A stretch of 64,000 nucleotides of DNA, taken from the NCBI GenBank assembly GCA_963932465.1, contig OZ010790.1, positions 351,813,087 through 351,877,086 on the forward strand. Reading direction: 5' to 3'. Source of the DNA: Maratus speciosus (Eukaryota; Arthropoda; Arachnida; Araneae; Salticidae). Below are positions 60,405-64,000 of this stretch, in pieces. The stretch's first letter is position 1. Each line of letters begins with the position of its first letter. The notes beneath the pieces were generated by a model, which worked only from the letters and a program-made list of their open reading frames with translations, was not told the DNA's origin and did no database searches. Both the position numbers and the translations under genes were made by a program.

Positions 60405-62609
60405 GTAGGCGTAAGAAGGTTATTCCTAATTTCATTTCTTTACGTTATAATTTATTTTCTTCTAATAGAATTGACAAGGTCTTGTTTCGTTCTAAATTAG
60501 CTTTTTTAAGAGCTTTGATGCAAGAGACTCGCCATAAAATTTCTCATATAGAGCGCGAGTTATATTCTTTACATATCAACCTCGCTAATTCTACACCTGA
60601 TTTTAAGTCTATAGACAGAAGGTCATGGAGTAGAGTTCTCACAGCTTCTTCTGTTCATTGTTCGGTTTTAAAGAAGAAATTTAGTACACTTTGTAAAAGT
60701 TCTGTCGTTAATAACTCCAGCAATTTGCCTGTTGTTAACCAAAATGTTGTTGTCAATCTTTCTAGTGTTTGTTTAAGTGATAATCAGCTCGATGCTCTCA
60801 ATTTGAATAACAATTTCTCTGTCTCTGCTATTCCTTCATTACCTAATCTAGTTGCTCCTATAGAAAGAGCCTTTAAGCATAGCGCTCTATCTTCTACTCA
60901 AAATGAGTCAATACTGTTGATTTCAATTCTAATGTTTATAAAAGCCCAATCTTAAAAATCATGTTAGACAACGTCTGAAAAATTTGCGTTATGATCCGAA
61001 CTTAATCATTACCATGGCTGACAAAGGTGGTCAGATCGTTCTTCTCGAGAAATCTTCGTATTTGGAAAAATCCTATAAATTAATTAACGATGGTCCTTAT
61101 GTGGGCATCCGCAAAGATCCGTCTAATAGTTAAATTAACTCTATTCAGTCTGCCATAAAGTCTTCTCCCATTATTTCTGCTAACTTTAAGAAGTCTCTTA
61201 TTCCTTCCACTGCTCACTGTGCCAGGTTTTATGGTTTACCTAAGGTCCATAAACCCGACATTCCTTTCATAACTATTGTCTCTAGTATTGGTACAGATTA
61301 TTATAAGCTTGCCAAATATTTAGCTTCAGTTTATTTCCACTTTTGAGCTGTAAATGTTTCACTGATAAGAATTATTTTGATTTTGTAAAAAAACTTCATA
61401 ATTTTAATCCACAGGGACACATGATGGTTTCCATTTATCTTAAATCATTGTTTACTAACGTTCCGGTTGTGGGAGCTTTAAATTGACTCAAGAAAAAGGC
61501 TTTTTGAATTCCATTTCTCTTATTTTGAAATCGAGGAGCTTATCCTTCTCACTCGGGCTTGCTTATCGGAAAATACTTTTGTTTTTAATGGAAATTTCTT
61601 TCGTATGATTGACGATTTGGCTATGGGTAATTCTCTTAATCCAATTTTGTGCGATGTTTATATGCACTATATTGAGGTCAAACTTTTTGAAATTTTAAAA
61701 TTTCCATTCTATGTTCGTTATGTTGATGATGTTTATGTACTGGCTGAAATGAATTCGGATATTAATCATATTCTCTCTATTATGAATTCCGTTGATCCGT
61801 GCATTCAAATTAGCTCTTAAATTGAGAGAAATAACTGTCTTTCTTTCCTGGATGTCCTTGTTATTCGTTGTGACAATAGTTTTCAGATTACCGTATTTCG
61901 TAAACCTTTTGCTGTCAGTCCCCGACTCACATATATTCTTCTCATCCTCCTAACCAGAAATTCGCTGCTTTAAATACTTTTCTTTTTCGGGCTATCAATA
62001 TTTGTTCCACTCCTCAGTTACTCAGTGCTGAACTTAATACCTAAAAGCTTTTGCTGTTGATCGTGGTTATTCCTCTAATATTATTGATTCTATTTATAAG
62101 AATTTGACGAAATCCGTCCATTCTGAAAAACATTCTAATTCCAACACTAATACTTCAGTTGTGTTGCCATTTTTTCCTAAAATCAGTCTGTAAGTTGCTA
62201 AAATCTTAAGAAGGTTTGATTTGAATGTTATTTTTTCTCCTGTTAATAAAATCTCTTTTGAAATCTGAAACACCCCATTGATCGCCTAAATATCTGGGGC
62301 ATGTACCAAATCACTTGCCAGTGTTGTCTATCTTATATTGGGTAGGCTAATCGTGCTCTTATATTTCGTTTAAAAGAGCATGAAGTTTATGTTAAAAATC
62401 AGGAGCTTAAACGTTCTTTTATTGCTCAACATTGTTGGTCTTTTCGACATAGGTTCAATTTTTCCTCAGCCATCATTATCCAGAAATGTTCTTCCAACCT
62501 TGATCTTGATTTTTGGGAAGCATACCACATCATTAAAAATCCACATTCTTTAGTCAATGACTTATCTAGTACTCCCTATTTTCGAAGTATTTGGAAAGCA
62601 TTAATTTAA
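60405..62609 (+). pseudogene. Penelope-like element polyprotein (RT + GIY-YIG), broken
   Basis: Read in order on the plus strand: an N-terminal region (60405-60955) with CRRKKVIPNFISLRYNLFSS, QNVVVNLSSVCLSDNQLDAL and NNFSVSAIPSLPNLVAPIER, typical of Penelope proteins upstream of RT; after a frameshift, RYDPNLIITMADKGGQIVLL and FYGLPKVHKP (60985-61250); then the RT core with DDLAMGNSLNPILCDVYMHY and the active site YVDD intact at 61719-61730. A C-terminal GIY-YIG endonuclease follows: YIG at 62334-62342, a stop in place of the next residue (62343-62345), then NRALIFRLKEHE, and DFWEAYHII, ending at the stop at 62607-62609. Several frameshifts and stops. Presence of the endonuclease places it among EN-positive Penelope elements. 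No flanking repeats or hammerhead motif were found next to it. Confidence 0.92.
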
Positions 62610-64000
62610 TTTCCATTGTTTGGTTTCTTTTTCTCTCGTTCTCCGGCAGATGTCGCTACTTGTCAACTCAGTAGTTTCATCTGATTCTGTTACATTGGTT
62701 GTTTTTGGCGCATTCGCTACCCTACTTTTTTATTGATAACACGCAGCTTTTATAACTACATTTATTGCGAAAATCAGAAAACTTAATAAACAGTGTGAAA
62801 AATAACACGCTTAAAAGCTATTAAAAAATTACATACACGGTGTTTCATAAGAGATGGGCAAAACTTTTAAAAGAAAAAAAATGTATATTTTTTTTAAAGG
62901 AAAATTTTAAATTAATTAATCTGCAAATAGCGATATTTTTTAATATTTGATAATTAATTATATGTGATGATTAGATAATTACATCATCACAGTCAATCAG
63001 GTTCAACATACTAGGCATGTAAATAATAGATATTTTATCTAATATTGTTTAAAGATAGTAGATATTTATGAAAATATAATTTGAGATATTTTGAAGTAAA
63101 AACATATATCTTGAGATAGATTTCGATATAGTATGACTCTTAAAATAATTTGAAAGACATCAATAATGCATTTTGTTTATTAAATTATAGTAATGTGTCA
63201 TATTTTATATAATTAACAAAATGTATGATTTATAATAAAATATATAAAATTTAAATTAAATGAAATCCGAAACATTGTATTGAAAATTAAAACATAATTT
63301 AAGTATATAGATATAATTTAAACGATTAATCGTATAAATATCGTTAAATCGTTAAATTGAATAATACGCATCTAATATAAATATAATCTAATCTACACGT
63401 ATTCTGTTCAGTGGGAACATATTGCAAAAAATGTAAATGATTGTTAAAATAAAAAAAAAAAAAAGTCGGAAATTGTACGTGAAACGTGGCAAATGATCAT
63501 TTGCACCTCAGTAGCAGGACTAGTTCTATAAATAGGCAGATCTTGGTGCAATAGCTGTTGCAAAGTTATACAAAAATACAGGAATACAAAATTTGTTAGT
63601 ATTATATACATTAAATTCAGTAATATGGAAATAATATTACGCCATCTTAAATAGGACGTAATCAACATTGCAACTTAGAATCCTAGAATTGCAACTCATT
63701 ACCTAGCATGACATATCAATGATTTAATTACGTATTATAGGATTTAATACAAAGTAGAAAACTTTTATCGTTATAATTTTATGTTTTGATTGGATTTTCA
63801 TAAAATGTGAAATAACTCAACAAAATTCTTCAACGATGATATATATTAAAATTTAAATAATTCGGTTGGGTAATTTTTGCGTTCTTATACGCTGACAGAC
63901 GGTCGGACCAGACGACGACTATAGGTACTACGTATTTATACAATTACGATATTTCCCCATAGACCATAATGTAATTGAACACTTTTGAGTTCCTCTGTAA
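62610..64000. other. No gene seen
   Basis: AT-rich. The ORF at 63444-63668 has no domain. Confidence 0.4.

Overview
The window looks like non-genic DNA from an animal, most likely an arthropod, and I lean towards a spider. It is very AT-rich, has no operons or long uninterrupted ORFs, and is full of decayed transposons: Tc1/mariner, hAT, Helitron, Penelope with a GIY-YIG endonuclease, Ty3/gypsy and several fold-back or MITE-like elements. The spider guess rests on remembered resemblance of the Tc1, mariner and Helitron proteins to arachnid copies and could not be tested. I found no convincing host protein-coding exon. The only full-length protein gene is a Tc1-type transposase on the minus strand at 16856-17896.

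Layout. 0-5 kb: a broken Tc1 copy, then a small element with repeated GAGAGATGGCCA motifs. 5.9-7.3 kb: a non-autonomous hAT element with a perfect 8-bp target duplication and GC-rich GGGCC ends. 10.4-14.2 kb: a mariner scrap, a TA-flanked MITE with TAATTACCCC repeats, a ~68-bp minisatellite and a truncated copy of a long-inverted-repeat family (family A). 15.5-18.6 kb: a palindrome with a hammerhead-like core, then an old family A element with the intact Tc1 inside it. 20.4-21.1 kb: five ~152-bp tandem repeats. 22.8-26 kb: a fold-back element, then a ~1-kb tRNA-headed repeat that ends in a Helitron-type hairpin plus CTAG. 30.7-34 kb: an older repeat carrying a dead mariner. 35.7-37.3 kb: a 1.6-kb fold-back element. 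37.9-38.4 kb: family B.

41-44 kb: a decayed Ty3/gypsy pol on the minus strand, split by another fold-back element. 44.6-46 kb: a TTAA-flanked piggyBac-like element. 46.1-47.9 kb: a second long family A copy. 48.4-51.3 kb: the second copy of the tRNA-headed Helitron-like repeat, interrupted by family B. 51.3-54.2 kb: an autonomous-type Helitron remnant (minus strand) with a good 3' terminus and a frameshifted Pif1-like helicase. 58.5 kb: a perfect 42-bp x 4 minisatellite. 59.3 kb: a small hAT MITE. 60.4-62.6 kb: a Penelope-like element with RT (YVDD) and GIY-YIG remnants.

The parts do not form one pathway. The informative content is nested insertion: Tc1 in family A, fold-back in gypsy, mariner in an older repeat, and family B in the Helitron-like repeat. 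These give a relative order of transposition. The least familiar object is the tRNA-headed repeat with a Helitron-like 3' end, seen twice in opposite orientation.
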